A DNA stretch of 64,000 bases from Bacteroidales bacterium (GCA_011620605.1 WOYW01000016.1:62001-126000); one strand, 5' to 3'. Positions 36,701-44,655 are shown, counted from the first letter of the stretch. Numbers and translations: made by a program. Notes: a model not told the origin generated them from the letters alone.

Positions 36701-36832
36701 GGTCTTACCGTATCAACTTTTGTGACTCTTTTCCTTGTCCCGGCAATATATAGTCTGATCGCGGAAAGAAGAGAAAAGCGCAAACAACGCAAAGCGGAAC
36801 ACCGTGCAAAACAGGAATTAGTGCATGAATAA
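33701..36832 (+). CDS. RND superfamily efflux permease (AcrB/HAE1 type)
   Basis: 1043 aa, full-length inner-membrane pump. N-terminal YQSAVRKPVTTALLYVALAV helix, the porter domain with GASAADIENNVT, and the transmembrane charge-relay segment LSIAIGMVVDDAIVALENITRH (paired Asp in TM4). The second half repeats the layout with YIVMAAQFESFISP and GIVVKNGIVLIDY. It uses proton motive force to expel drugs or other amphiphiles; the substrate cannot be predicted. Central gene of its operon. Confidence 0.95.
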   Translation: MSIYQSAVRKPVTTALLYVALAVIGVFSLSRLAVDFLPNISANTILVMTTYSGASAADIENNVTKVLEGTLSSVSNLKHITTQTRENSSLVVLEFEYGIDLAEATNDVRDKVNLIADYLPEDANTPVIFKFGTDDIPVMILSVQAKESMNGLYKILDDRLATPLSRINGVGMVSISGAPVREIQVYCDPFKLEAYNLTVEGIASTIAYENRNTPGGNLDIGSETLTIRMEGEFEDPREMENIIVGHFQGRNIFLSDVARVKDTIQERAQETYIDAVQGGTVMIQKQAGSNTVQICKKITEKLPELEKTLPSDISIGVVMDSSDNINRVIDSLIQTIMVTLILVVFIVLFFLGRWRATLIVAIVIPVSLVSAFIYLLISGNTLNIISLSSLSIAIGMVVDDAIVALENITRHIERGTKPKSAAVYATNEVSISIIASTLTLLAVFIPLTMVGGMSGEIFSQLGWIVAIISSVSTIAALTLTPMMSSQLLKLKTRKSKGFDKSYGYIEKALGTLDVVYAKALNWTVRHRITVILASATVFIASLFLFYIVPTEFFPQQDNARLQLTVKLPINTRSEITKELSFRIYEQFRRDYPEIEAMTFTIGQASEDNLYGQLRDNGSHIMTANIRLSLKTERERSLSELSDAMREDLRRYYPEIRTFDVGAGMGDIAGGQTTVDLEIYGNDFAATDDIAFQLADLMEKVPGTSQVTVSRDEYSPEYLVDFDREKLAEHELNLSTASQFVRNRINGATASYYREEGDEYNIKVRYAPEYRESLDDIRNILIYNTKGQTVRVRDIATIGETMHPPTIERKDRERIVTVTCVAAKGAVLSDLVEAAGQQIEKVDIPSDVMIGIAGSYEDQQESFQDLTMLMMLILILVYIVMAAQFESFISPFIIMFSVPFALTGVLAGLAVSGTALGIMSMVGLMMLFGIVVKNGIVLIDYIVLCRERGMSIMDAVVISGRSRLRPILMTAFTTIFGMVPLAVGRGVGAEMWNGLGITVASGLTVSTFVTLFLVPAIYSLIAERREKRKQRKAEHRAKQELVHE

Positions 36833-36845
36833 AAATTGAAATTCC

Positions 36846-37142
36846 ATGAAAGCTGTATTCATATCATTTTACCAGGCCTTTTATGACGAGGTCATGGAAG
36901 CGCTTGAAAAAAACCAAATTACAGGGTTTACTTTCTGGGAAGAAGTGCGGGGTCGCGGATCCCGTGGCGGAGAACCTCATCTGGGCTCACATGCCTGGCC
37001 GACTTTGAACTCGGCGTTACTCACTTTTGTTCCGGACCAGGTTGTGGACACATTGCTGGAAGACCTCAGGAAAGCAGACGAATCCGCCCCCAAACAAGGC
37101 TTAAGGGCCTTTGTGCTGGAGGCGGAAGAGCGAACGGTGTGA
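36846..37142 (+). CDS. PG0541-family transporter-associated small protein
   Basis: 98 aa, PII-like ferredoxin-fold protein (MKAVFISFYQAFYDEVMEAL ... ITGFTFWEEVRGRGSRGGEPHLGSHAWP). This family occurs next to RND pumps in Bacteroidota and is thought to sense or modulate transport, but no mechanism is established. It is 13 nt after the pump gene and ends 6 nt before the convergent TolC gene. Confidence 0.85.
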   Translation: MKAVFISFYQAFYDEVMEALEKNQITGFTFWEEVRGRGSRGGEPHLGSHAWPTLNSALLTFVPDQVVDTLLEDLRKADESAPKQGLRAFVLEAEERTV

Positions 37143-37148
37143 AAAACC

Positions 37149-38507
37149 TTATAAAAGGCTGACCCCGTTGTAGAAAGCCAGTATCCTGGAACGGAACAGG
37201 AAATTGTATTTTGCCTGCGCCGCTTCCGAACGGGCAGAAGAAAGGCGTAACCGGACCTGATCAAACGTGTAGATGTTGGAACGACCTGCTTCGTACTTCT
37301 GCTCTTCATACTCATAGGCCAGGGAGGCAGCTTCAACTGCCATTTGGGATGATTTGTATTTCTCATGTGCAGCTACGGCATTATAATATGCCTGCTGTAC
37401 TTCTTTGTATAGATCCTGTTTTGCCTGATCCAGCAACAGCTCCTGGTTTTGAATGTTCAGCCGGGCCGAACGTACCCGGTTACGGGTTTCCATCTTGTTG
37501 AAAAGAGGTATGCTCAGACTCAGACCAACGGATTGGGCACTGTTCTGAGCCCACTGGTCGGCCAGGGAGGCGTTACTCATCCCTGCAGCCAGGGAATAAT
37601 TAAAATAATAGGAATTGCTATATCCGGCTCCCAATCGCAAACTGGGATAGTAAGCCCCTTGTGTTGCTTTTAGGGACATCTCACTGCCTTCCAGCCGGTA
37701 CTCCGCCGCTTTTATGGCCGGCCTTTGTGTGACCGAATAATGGTAAGCTTCGGATGGAAGTACCAGTCCGGCTGCTTCACGGCTGATCATTTCGGAAACA
37801 TCGGGGACAGAGACGTCAAAATGCTTCACATCGGTCAGGTTCATGGTCTGTGTAAGATCAAGTAAAGCCAATTGCAGGTTGTTGGCCGATTCAGTGACCT
37901 GCATTTGCTGTTGTGCCAACGACGATCTTGCATCGTAAAGATCACTTTCGGAGCTTTTTCCGGCTTCCACCAGGATCTCAGTCTGTTCCACCTGTTTTTT
38001 ATTCAGTCCAAGCTGATCCAGAGCTATTTCGTACAAGTCCCTGCTCAGGAGCACCTGCAGGTAATACCCGGTAACAGCCAAAGACAGGTCTTCCCTGGCC
38101 CGGTTGAGATCTTCTACGGCTGCCTGCAATTCCAGCTTGTCGGCTTTTAACCGGTTGGTCACCTGGAACCCGTTGAAAAGATTTACACTTGTATTTATCC
38201 CCAGGGAAGAATTGGACCCGGTCTGGTCCTGATATATCCCGTCCCTGTCCGGAGTGCGTCCAAAATAAAAAGTCTGGCCAACGCTTGCAGACAGATCTGG
38301 AAGCCGTGAAAACCTGGTGGTCTCTACCGTTATTTCCTGATTCTCTTTTGCCAGTTCATAGCGTTTTACCCCAATGTTGTTTTCCAGGGAATACTCAATA
38401 CAATCTTCCAGGGTCCAGGCTTTTTCCCGGCTTTGTGCTGTAAGCAGACTCCCGGAAAAGAACAGTATGGCACTTAGGAGTACTATTTTTTTCATATACC
38501 TTTTCAT
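37149..38507 (-). CDS. TolC-family outer-membrane protein of the MacB-type ABC efflux system
   Basis: 452 aa. Signal peptide LLSAILFFSGSLLTAQ, two efflux repeats (WTLEDCIEYSLENNIGVKRYELA; EQKYEAGRSNIYTFDQVRLRLSSA). The ATG directly follows the stop of the adaptor gene; ATG 38495 four codons on (MKKIVLL) is an alternative start. Last gene of the five-gene ABC efflux operon. Confidence 0.9.
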   Translation of the reverse strand: MKRYMKKIVLLSAILFFSGSLLTAQSREKAWTLEDCIEYSLENNIGVKRYELAKENQEITVETTRFSRLPDLSASVGQTFYFGRTPDRDGIYQDQTGSNSSLGINTSVNLFNGFQVTNRLKADKLELQAAVEDLNRAREDLSLAVTGYYLQVLLSRDLYEIALDQLGLNKKQVEQTEILVEAGKSSESDLYDARSSLAQQQMQVTESANNLQLALLDLTQTMNLTDVKHFDVSVPDVSEMISREAAGLVLPSEAYHYSVTQRPAIKAAEYRLEGSEMSLKATQGAYYPSLRLGAGYSNSYYFNYSLAAGMSNASLADQWAQNSAQSVGLSLSIPLFNKMETRNRVRSARLNIQNQELLLDQAKQDLYKEVQQAYYNAVAAHEKYKSSQMAVEAASLAYEYEEQKYEAGRSNIYTFDQVRLRLSSARSEAAQAKYNFLFRSRILAFYNGVSLL

Positions 38508-39608
38508 TTATTCGGTTATTAACGTTCCGCGGATCTGTTCGTCCGTTGTCAGACCTTCCTTGATCTCAACATTTATTCCGTCACTCAACCCCAGGATCAC
38601 TTCTTTTTCTTCAAAGAGCTGCTTATCTCCGTCCATCCCATTGAACACATTTACAAAAGTCTTGTCATCCTTGAAAACCACGGCACTTTCAGGAATAACC
38701 AACACATCGTAGCGGCTGTCCAGTATGATCTGTGCATTGGCACTGTATCCGGCACGGACAAAAACATCTTCTGGAACGGCAACAGCAGCTTTTATTTCAA
38801 AAAGTATAGCTCCGTTGTTTTCCGTACTTTTTGGAGATATATATTCCAGCACAGCGTTGAAGTGCTGTTCCTGTAACGCGCCTATGGTTATATCCAGGGG
38901 CATTCCCGCACGTATTCTGCCCACTTCCGTTTCGTCAATGTTCCCACGGAAAATCATGTCGTTCATGTCGGCAACTGTGGCTATGGTAGTTCCTGCATTA
39001 AAGGTATTGGCCTGTATCACGGAATTTCCCACTTTTACCGGCACATCCAGGATCATGCCGGAGATGGTGGCCCTGATCTGTGTATTGCTGGTTTCCGAGG
39101 ATCGTTTTGCGATTCCGTCCCTGACAATCTCCAGGTTATCCTGGGCATTGCGCAGTTCTTCCTGGGCCAGTTTTAACTGGGTTTCCACATTTTCGTATTC
39201 TTCACGGACAACAACTTTTGACTCATACAATTCCCTGGTCCTGTCAAACACCCGCCGGGCCTGGGTCAGGTTCAGGTTGGCCTGGGTAACGCGGGATTCT
39301 GCAGCATTCAATGTGCCCATTTCCGGTATTACCTTGATCCTGGCAATGATCTCTCCCACCTGGACCATTTCTCCCGCTTCCTTGTAAAGGGCAGAAACAA
39401 TTCCTGATATCTGCGGCACAATGGCTACCTCGTCTCTGGGTTCCACTTTTCCCGTTGCCACGGTTTTTTGTTCAATATTTCCCTTTTCCGGGACAACCAA
39501 CTCGTATACCTCTTTTTTAGGTCGGGATTTTTTCCACAGGTAGACAAAAGTGAACACCACACCCGCCAGGAGGGCGATGATCAACACATAGCGTAAAATT
39601 TTCTTCAT
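38508..39608 (-). CDS. MacA/HlyD-family periplasmic adaptor of the ABC efflux system
   Basis: 366 aa with one N-terminal membrane anchor (YVLIIALLAGVVFTFVYLW). Lipoyl half-motifs (IVSALYKEAGEMVQVGEIIARI and ATISGMILDVPVKVGNSV), a coiled-coil hairpin of about 100 residues between them, then barrel domains. It connects the two MacB-like permeases with the TolC protein encoded next. Confidence 0.92.
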   Translation of the reverse strand: MKKILRYVLIIALLAGVVFTFVYLWKKSRPKKEVYELVVPEKGNIEQKTVATGKVEPRDEVAIVPQISGIVSALYKEAGEMVQVGEIIARIKVIPEMGTLNAAESRVTQANLNLTQARRVFDRTRELYESKVVVREEYENVETQLKLAQEELRNAQDNLEIVRDGIAKRSSETSNTQIRATISGMILDVPVKVGNSVIQANTFNAGTTIATVADMNDMIFRGNIDETEVGRIRAGMPLDITIGALQEQHFNAVLEYISPKSTENNGAILFEIKAAVAVPEDVFVRAGYSANAQIILDSRYDVLVIPESAVVFKDDKTFVNVFNGMDGDKQLFEEKEVILGLSDGINVEIKEGLTTDEQIRGTLITE

Positions 39609-39629
39609 TGTAAATGTTATTTATAATCT

Positions 39630-40886
39630 TTAATTTTCTTCCCGGATAGCATCTATTGCTTTTATCTGTAAGGCTCTGTATGCAGGCAAAATACCTGCTA
39701 TCATTCCGCACAAAAGGATTATGGCTGCCGCTGACAGAGCGACTGTAAAATTGATCTGCGGATTTTTGAAAAACACTTCTCCCGTCATATTCTGTAGCAG
39801 GAATTTATCGGCAAGATCAAGGACCAATACTCCGAATGCCAAACCCAGAAATCCTGCAGCAACAGTCAATACGGTACTCTCCTTTATGATCTGGAAAATT
39901 ATGGAAGACGGTTTGGCACCAATGGCTCTTCTCACACCAATTTCTTTGGTTCGTTCACGGACCGTGACCATAATAATATTGCTCACACCCACTACCCCGG
40001 CCAGCAGGGTCCCCAATCCCACGATCCAGATCAGTACGGCTATTCCGGTGAACAACATTTCAAACTGCTTGAAAATTCTTTCCACATTTATGCTTTCAAG
40101 CGCAAAATTATCTGTCGGAGCAATGTTGTGTCTGGCCTTCAACAATGTTTCCACCTGTGGTTCCAGGATACTCATGCTCACGTTCTCATTAGCCACGACA
40201 CCTATCAGATGTATGATGGTTCCGGAATTCTGTATCTGTTGCATAACCGAATAGGGAATACTGATGACTTCGTCATCCCGTCCGTTTATGTTGACCCCCC
40301 TTACGGAAGACTCACAAACCCCTATGATCTGGAAATTGATATTGTATAGTTTCAGGTATGTCCCAACAGGATCCTCACCCGCCCTGAAAAGTTCTTCATA
40401 AACTCGTCTTCCCACAACACATACTTTCCTGCGATCCTGGACATCCATATGATTAATATAACGTCCGTAGATCATATGTTGGGGCATCATTTGATTGTAT
40501 AAGGGGGAATTCCCTTTGGTATTGCAACTGGTGCTTTTATCGCGGTATACTACGGTTACATTCTGTCCCATTAAAAAAGGCACTGTATATTTTATATCTT
40601 TTATCTGCGCTTCCAGAATATTCAGATCTTCTTCCTGCATATTCCAATACCGTCCTTTCCGGAAACCTTTATACGGCTCCGAAGTCCTGTTTGTATAAAA
40701 TAACGCCGAGTTTTCGGAAAATCCCTGAATGTCGGAGGCCACACCTTCGGACAAACCGTTCCCGGCCCCAAGCATAATCACCAGCATAAATATTCCCCAG
40801 AAAACTCCGAAGGCGGTAAGCAGACTTCTTCTTTTGTTGCGGGTGATCGTCACCCATATTTCCTGCCAGCTGTCCAGATCAAACAT
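39630..40886 (-). CDS. MacB-like ABC transporter permease 2
   Basis: 418 aa. N-terminal membrane helix (SLLTAFGVFWGIFMLVIMLGAG), periplasmic MacB_PCD domain (about 45-250), then FtsX-type core with three helices; VRERTKEIGVRRAIGAKPSSI is the family's coupling signature. It is a half-size MacB without an ATPase domain, and partners permease 1 and the separate ATPase. Two bases separate it from permease 1. Confidence 0.93.
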   Translation of the reverse strand: MFDLDSWQEIWVTITRNKRRSLLTAFGVFWGIFMLVIMLGAGNGLSEGVASDIQGFSENSALFYTNRTSEPYKGFRKGRYWNMQEEDLNILEAQIKDIKYTVPFLMGQNVTVVYRDKSTSCNTKGNSPLYNQMMPQHMIYGRYINHMDVQDRRKVCVVGRRVYEELFRAGEDPVGTYLKLYNINFQIIGVCESSVRGVNINGRDDEVISIPYSVMQQIQNSGTIIHLIGVVANENVSMSILEPQVETLLKARHNIAPTDNFALESINVERIFKQFEMLFTGIAVLIWIVGLGTLLAGVVGVSNIIMVTVRERTKEIGVRRAIGAKPSSIIFQIIKESTVLTVAAGFLGLAFGVLVLDLADKFLLQNMTGEVFFKNPQINFTVALSAAAIILLCGMIAGILPAYRALQIKAIDAIREEN

Positions 40887-40888
40887 AA

Positions 40889-42145
40889 TTACTCGTATCT
40901 TAAAGCTTCAATCGGTTTTACCTGAACAGCCCGCCTGGCCGGCAGGTACCCGGCCAGAAGCCCGGCTATTATCAACACAATGGTTGCGGCTATGATAATT
41001 GAAGGTTCCACGGTAGGATTGGTAAACATCACCATATCTTCCTGTGAAGTAGGTGCATTCGGGGTACCCATAACATTATTCAGCAACTCGGTCACCGCAA
41101 TTCCCCCTAACATGCCCAGGTACCCGAAGAAAGCGGTTATCATAAGACATTCGGTCATCACCAAACGTAAGATAGTCCCGGGGGTGGCACCAATGGCTTT
41201 TCGTATTCCAAACTCTTTAGTACGCTCTTTAACTGTAATCAACATGATGTTACTGATGCCCACCACCCCGGCTATCAAGGTTCCTAACCCAATAATCCAC
41301 ACAAATAATGTTATCCCGTTGAAAATTCCTTTAAACTGGATGTATTCCCTGGAAATGTTATAAAGATAAATTGCCGATCGGTCTTCCCGCTCAAAACGGT
41401 GCTTACGACCCAGGGCACCCCTGAGATTTTCTTCAAAAATGTCATTTTCTTTTGTCGTTTCCAGTCCGTTGAGCAACATAGCCACCTGCGAGTACCCGTT
41501 TTCCGGATTATAGATCAGCTGGGCTGTTGTCAAAGGAATGCAACTGTTGGGATTCTGTGACATATTATTGTCATGGTAGATACCTATCACCTGGTACATG
41601 ACATTGTCATAAGTAATGAATTTCCCCAACGGATCTTCTTCTTTAAAAAGTAATTCAGCTGTTCTGGAATGCAGGACGATCACTTTTCTGGCCTCCCTGA
41701 TATCTGCCCGGTTTATAAACCTTCCGTTACCCGGCCTGATCTTAACCGTTTCAATATTGCTGTAACCCGGCATGACACCCTGTAATACTCCGGGCGCATA
41801 ATCTCCTTGGTAGAAGAAATTCTGATTGGAACGGGTGATCAAAGGAGATACATTGGATACCTGGTTAAATTCGTTTTCAAGAAAAGGCCCCTCGGTACTG
41901 TCCAGTTTTATGCGTCTGCCTGCCTGTAAACCCTGGTAAGCTTCCGCCGTTCTTCCGGGCCAGAGTTTCACGAAGTTGGTGGCCATATCGGCAAAATTGA
42001 ATAAAATGCCGTTCCTGAGACCGTTTCCTGCTCCCAACAATGCAATGAGCATGAAAATGCCCCATGCCATGGAAAATCCCGTAAGGAACGTCCGCAGTTT
42101 ATTTTTTCTTAACGTGCTGAATATTTCCTGAAAATCATCAAACAT
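40889..42145 (-). CDS. MacB-like ABC transporter permease 1
   Basis: 418 aa paralog of the next gene with the same layout: N-terminal helix (TFLTGFSMAWGIFMLIALLGAG), MacB periplasmic domain, FtsX core with VKERTKEFGIRKAIGATPGTI. A heterodimeric permease is likely because both copies are kept side by side. Confidence 0.93.
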   Translation of the reverse strand: MFDDFQEIFSTLRKNKLRTFLTGFSMAWGIFMLIALLGAGNGLRNGILFNFADMATNFVKLWPGRTAEAYQGLQAGRRIKLDSTEGPFLENEFNQVSNVSPLITRSNQNFFYQGDYAPGVLQGVMPGYSNIETVKIRPGNGRFINRADIREARKVIVLHSRTAELLFKEEDPLGKFITYDNVMYQVIGIYHDNNMSQNPNSCIPLTTAQLIYNPENGYSQVAMLLNGLETTKENDIFEENLRGALGRKHRFEREDRSAIYLYNISREYIQFKGIFNGITLFVWIIGLGTLIAGVVGISNIMLITVKERTKEFGIRKAIGATPGTILRLVMTECLMITAFFGYLGMLGGIAVTELLNNVMGTPNAPTSQEDMVMFTNPTVEPSIIIAATIVLIIAGLLAGYLPARRAVQVKPIEALRYE

Positions 42146-42156
42146 AACACTTTCCG

Positions 42157-42828
42157 TTATTGATGTTCAATAGATCCTATGACACCGTCGCGAATTTTTA
42201 TGATCTTATGGCTCATGGCTGCCATTTCAGGGTCGTGCGTAACCATTACGATCGTCATTCCTTCCCGGTTGACCTGTTGCAATATTTCCATAACCTCTAT
42301 AGACGTCTGGGAGTCCAAGGCTCCGGTTGGTTCGTCTGCAAGAATAACCTGGGGATTCGTAACCAAAGCACGCGCTATGGCTATGCGCTGTTTTTGTCCG
42401 CCGGACAATTCGGAAGGCAGGTGATCCGCCCACTCGGTCAATCCCATACGATCCAGGTATTCCATGGCGATCTTGTTCCGTTTGTTTCTGCGGATCCCCT
42501 GGTAATACAGGGGAAGCGCCACATTCTCCAGGGCCGTTTTGAAAGTGATCAGATTAAAAGACTGAAATACAAAGCCTAACATGTTGTTCCTGTAAACGGC
42601 AGAATTTTTTTCTGACAAATCCTTTATGAGCTTCCCGTTCAAGTGATAAGACCCTGAATCGTAATCGTCCAGTATCCCAATAATGTTTAACAGTGTGGAT
42701 TTCCCGGATCCGGAGGATCCCATGATGGCAACAAACTCTCCTTTGTCTATTTGCAGGTTCAACCCTTTCAGAACATGTAATGCGGCTCCGTTGTAATAGG
42801 TTTTGTTGATATCCCTGAGGTGGATCAT
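42157..42828 (-). CDS. ABC transporter ATPase (LolD/MacB family)
   Basis: 223 aa. Walker A GSSGSGKSTL, Q-loop FQSFNLI, signature LSGGQKQRIAIARAL, Walker B VILADEPTGALD, switch His in VMVTHDPEM. Energises the two MacB-like permeases. First gene of the operon; its promoter region carries an inverted repeat. Confidence 0.95.
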   Translation of the reverse strand: MIHLRDINKTYYNGAALHVLKGLNLQIDKGEFVAIMGSSGSGKSTLLNIIGILDDYDSGSYHLNGKLIKDLSEKNSAVYRNNMLGFVFQSFNLITFKTALENVALPLYYQGIRRNKRNKIAMEYLDRMGLTEWADHLPSELSGGQKQRIAIARALVTNPQVILADEPTGALDSQTSIEVMEILQQVNREGMTIVMVTHDPEMAAMSHKIIKIRDGVIGSIEHQ

Positions 42829-42873
42829 TGTTTTTTAATTATAGTACTAATTATTTACAAGAATTTTGCGCGA

Positions 42874-42905
42874 CAAATATATATACAATTTTTGATACCT
42901 TGCAA
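42874..42905 (-). promoter_or_regulatory. Promoter of the MacB-type efflux operon
   Basis: Minus strand -7 TATATTTG (complement of 42874-42881) and -33 TTG (complement of 42903-42905), 21 nt apart. Predicted start near 42866-42870 with a leader of about 40 nt. Confidence 0.6.
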
Positions 42906-42914
42906 CACAAGGTA
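42896..42914. promoter_or_regulatory. Candidate operator: inverted repeat over the -33 element
   Basis: Perfect 7-bp arms TACCTTG (42896-42902) and CAAGGTA (42908-42914) with a 5-nt centre. The -33 TTG of the ABC operon promoter lies in the centre, so a dimeric regulator bound here would block or reposition RNA polymerase. The cognate regulator is not in the window; a PadR- or TetR-type protein is a guess. Confidence 0.5.
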
Positions 42915-42932
42915 CTAAAATTTTATAAAATG

Positions 42933-42961
42933 TTTGATTTCATTATTATTTCTTATATTTG
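42933..42961 (+). promoter_or_regulatory. Promoter of the tyrosine phenol-lyase leader
   Basis: TTTG (42933-42936), 17-nt spacer, TATATTTG (42954-42961). Transcription should start near 42966-42970, about 15 nt before the leader peptide ATG. Confidence 0.55.
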
Positions 42962-42982
42962 AACTCAATTCAATCAAATTTT

Positions 42983-43060
42983 ATGCATAGCTGTCTGTCA
43001 TATATTCTGGAGTATCTGGGCTATGCTTCCTGTTATTATTATTCGTATTGCCGCTCCTGA
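42983..43060 (+). CDS. Tyrosine-rich leader peptide (25 aa)
   Basis: ATG 42983 to TGA 43058-43060. Seven of 25 codons are Tyr (positions 7, 11, 14, 18, 19, 20, 22), all TAT, ending in CYYYSYCRS. Three Tyr codons are consecutive (43034-43042). The reading frame lies wholly within the leader of the phenol-lyase gene and its stop codon is inside the second leader hairpin. This is the layout of an attenuation leader peptide that senses tyrosine or charged tRNA-Tyr. Confidence 0.65.
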   Translation: MHSCLSYILEYLGYASCYYYSYCRS

Positions 43061-43166
43061 CGGGAATACACAGGTGCTTTTTCCCGCTCAGGAGCTTACC
43101 GGTTTTTGTTATACACATAAGACGTGCCAGGCAGCACTATGGTTACATCTGACGTGTATTTTTTTT
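42985..43166 (+). promoter_or_regulatory. Structured leader/attenuator of the phenol-lyase gene
   Basis: Three hairpins in order. Hairpin 1: GCATAGC (42985-42991) with GCTATGC (43020-43026). Hairpin 2: GCTCCTGACGGGAA (43053-43066) with TTCCCGCTCAGGAGC (43081-43095), 14 bp with one bulged C. Hairpin 3 is the terminator. The Tyr codons lie between hairpins 1 and 2, so a ribosome stalled there would cover the left arm of hairpin 2. I could not identify an obvious antiterminator pairing by eye, so the switching rule is open. Confidence 0.6.
43111..43166 (+). terminator. Intrinsic terminator inside the phenol-lyase leader
   Basis: ATACACATAAGA (43111-43122) pairs with TCTGACGTGTAT (43148-43159), 10 of 12 positions, with an inner GTGC/GCAC hairpin in the loop. 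A run of eight T (43159-43166) follows. It lies 34 nt before the structural gene's ATG, as expected for attenuation. Confidence 0.65.
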
Positions 43167-43199
43167 GTTATTAATTGTAAAACACTTATCAGAACCGTT

Positions 43200-44648
43200 A
43201 TGAATCCCATAAAATTTTATCAAACCCAACCAATTCCCCTGGAATTGCATAAAGTCCGTATTGTTCAAAAACTCAACCTTGTTCCGCTGGACAGGCGCCT
43301 GCTTGCCATTAAGGATGCCGGCTTTAACTCTTTTAAATTGTCTACCCGGGACGTTTTCCTGGATATGCTCACAGACAGCGGCACAAACGCCATGAGCGAC
43401 AATCAGCTGGCGGCCATGATGCAGGCAGATGATGCGTATGCCGGATCGCAAAGCTTTGACAAATTGCAAAAAGCCATACAAGATGTACTCGGCAAGAAAT
43501 TTATCCTGCCCACACACCAGGGCCGCGGTGCCGAAAATGTGATTTGCCGCACTTTTATCAAGCCGGGCAATGTCATACCCATGAATTACCATTTTACCAC
43601 CGCCCTGGCCCATATCATGGCCGTCGGCGGCAGAATAGCCGAATTGCTTCATGATGATGCCTTGAAACTGCAATCGGATAATCCTTTTAAAGGCAATATT
43701 GATATTGAAAAGCTGGAAAAATGCATCCGGAAGGAAGGCGTGGAAAACATTCCGTTCATTCGTATGGAAGCCTCAACCAACCTGATTGGCGGACAGCCTT
43801 TTTCTATCAGGAATATGATGGATGTACGAAAAATCGCAGACAAATACGGGATCATGATCGTACTGGATGCCAGTCTTATTGGAGAAAACGCCTATTTGGT
43901 CAAGCAACGTGAAGAAGAATGGAAAGAAAACCCCATGGAAGAGATCATAAAAATGATGACATCCCTGGCCGACCTGGTATATTTCTCCGCTCGCAAGTTA
44001 TCCTCATCCCGGGGAGGGGCAATATGTACCAACCGGAAAGCATTATATCAAAAAATGGAAGCTCTGATTCCTCTTTACGAAGGCTTTCTGACTTATGGAG
44101 GTATATCCATCCGGGAAATCGAAGCCATGGCTGTAGGTCTTTACGAAACCCTTGATGAAACAATGATAGGACAAAGTCCTGAGTTTATTCGTTTTATGGT
44201 TAACGGCTGTATGGATAAGGGAATACCTATGGTTACTCCTCCGGGAGTACTAGGCGCACATGTGGATGCCATGCAATTTTGTGATCACATACCCCAGGAA
44301 CAGTACCCGGCCGGAGCTCTTGCCGCGGCTTTTTATTTGTGTTCCGGGGTCAGAGGCATGGAACGGGGATCGGTATCGAGTGCCAGGGACGAAAACGGGA
44401 ATGAAGTCCTTGCCGATGTGGAGCTCCTGAGACTGGCACTGCCCAGGCGAGTCTTTACGCTATCGCAGGTAATGTATGCCATGGACCGCCTGGAGTGGCT
44501 GTTCCACAACCGAAAACTTATTGGAGGTCTTCGCTTCACCTACGAACCGCCTGTTCTGCGTTTCTTTATGGGATCCCTGGAACCCGTGGAAGACTGGCCG
44601 GCCCGGTTGGTGGATAAGTTCCGCAAAGACTTCGGAGACAGTCTTTGA
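43200..44648 (+). CDS. tpl: Tyrosine phenol-lyase-like beta-eliminating lyase
   Basis: 482 aa PLP enzyme of the tryptophanase/tyrosine phenol-lyase family, which splits Tyr or Trp into phenol or indole plus pyruvate and ammonia. Family segments: LTDSGTNAMSDNQ, DDAYAGSQSF, LPTHQGRGAEN, GGQPFSIRNM and ALPRRVFTL. At the three positions that separate the two enzymes in my recollection, it is TPL-like: Thr133 in HFTT (TPL Thr124, tryptophanase Asp), Arg in VRGMERG (TPL Arg381, tryptophanase Ile) and Phe in LRFFMG (TPL Phe448, tryptophanase His). The PLP lysine is K266, but its context is SARKLSSSRGG rather than SGKKD...IGG, and the Arg that contacts the PLP oxygen (TPL Arg217) is Leu. Activity is therefore likely but not certain. 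Start ATG 43200; the upstream in-frame extension is the attenuator leader. The Tyr-rich leader supports tyrosine as substrate. Confidence 0.75.
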   Translation: MNPIKFYQTQPIPLELHKVRIVQKLNLVPLDRRLLAIKDAGFNSFKLSTRDVFLDMLTDSGTNAMSDNQLAAMMQADDAYAGSQSFDKLQKAIQDVLGKKFILPTHQGRGAENVICRTFIKPGNVIPMNYHFTTALAHIMAVGGRIAELLHDDALKLQSDNPFKGNIDIEKLEKCIRKEGVENIPFIRMEASTNLIGGQPFSIRNMMDVRKIADKYGIMIVLDASLIGENAYLVKQREEEWKENPMEEIIKMMTSLADLVYFSARKLSSSRGGAICTNRKALYQKMEALIPLYEGFLTYGGISIREIEAMAVGLYETLDETMIGQSPEFIRFMVNGCMDKGIPMVTPPGVLGAHVDAMQFCDHIPQEQYPAGALAAAFYLCSGVRGMERGSVSSARDENGNEVLADVELLRLALPRRVFTLSQVMYAMDRLEWLFHNRKLIGGLRFTYEPPVLRFFMGSLEPVEDWPARLVDKFRKDFGDSL

Positions 44649-44655
44649 CAAAGAG

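Noticed and set aside
43023-43199. In-frame N-terminal extension of the phenol-lyase (59 extra residues)
   Set aside because: It runs through hairpin 2 and the terminator of the leader; homologs begin close to ATG 43200.
43200-44648. Calling this gene tryptophanase (tnaA)
   Set aside because: The Asp, Ile and His positions that mark tryptophanase are Thr, Arg and Phe, and the leader is rich in Tyr and has no Trp codon.
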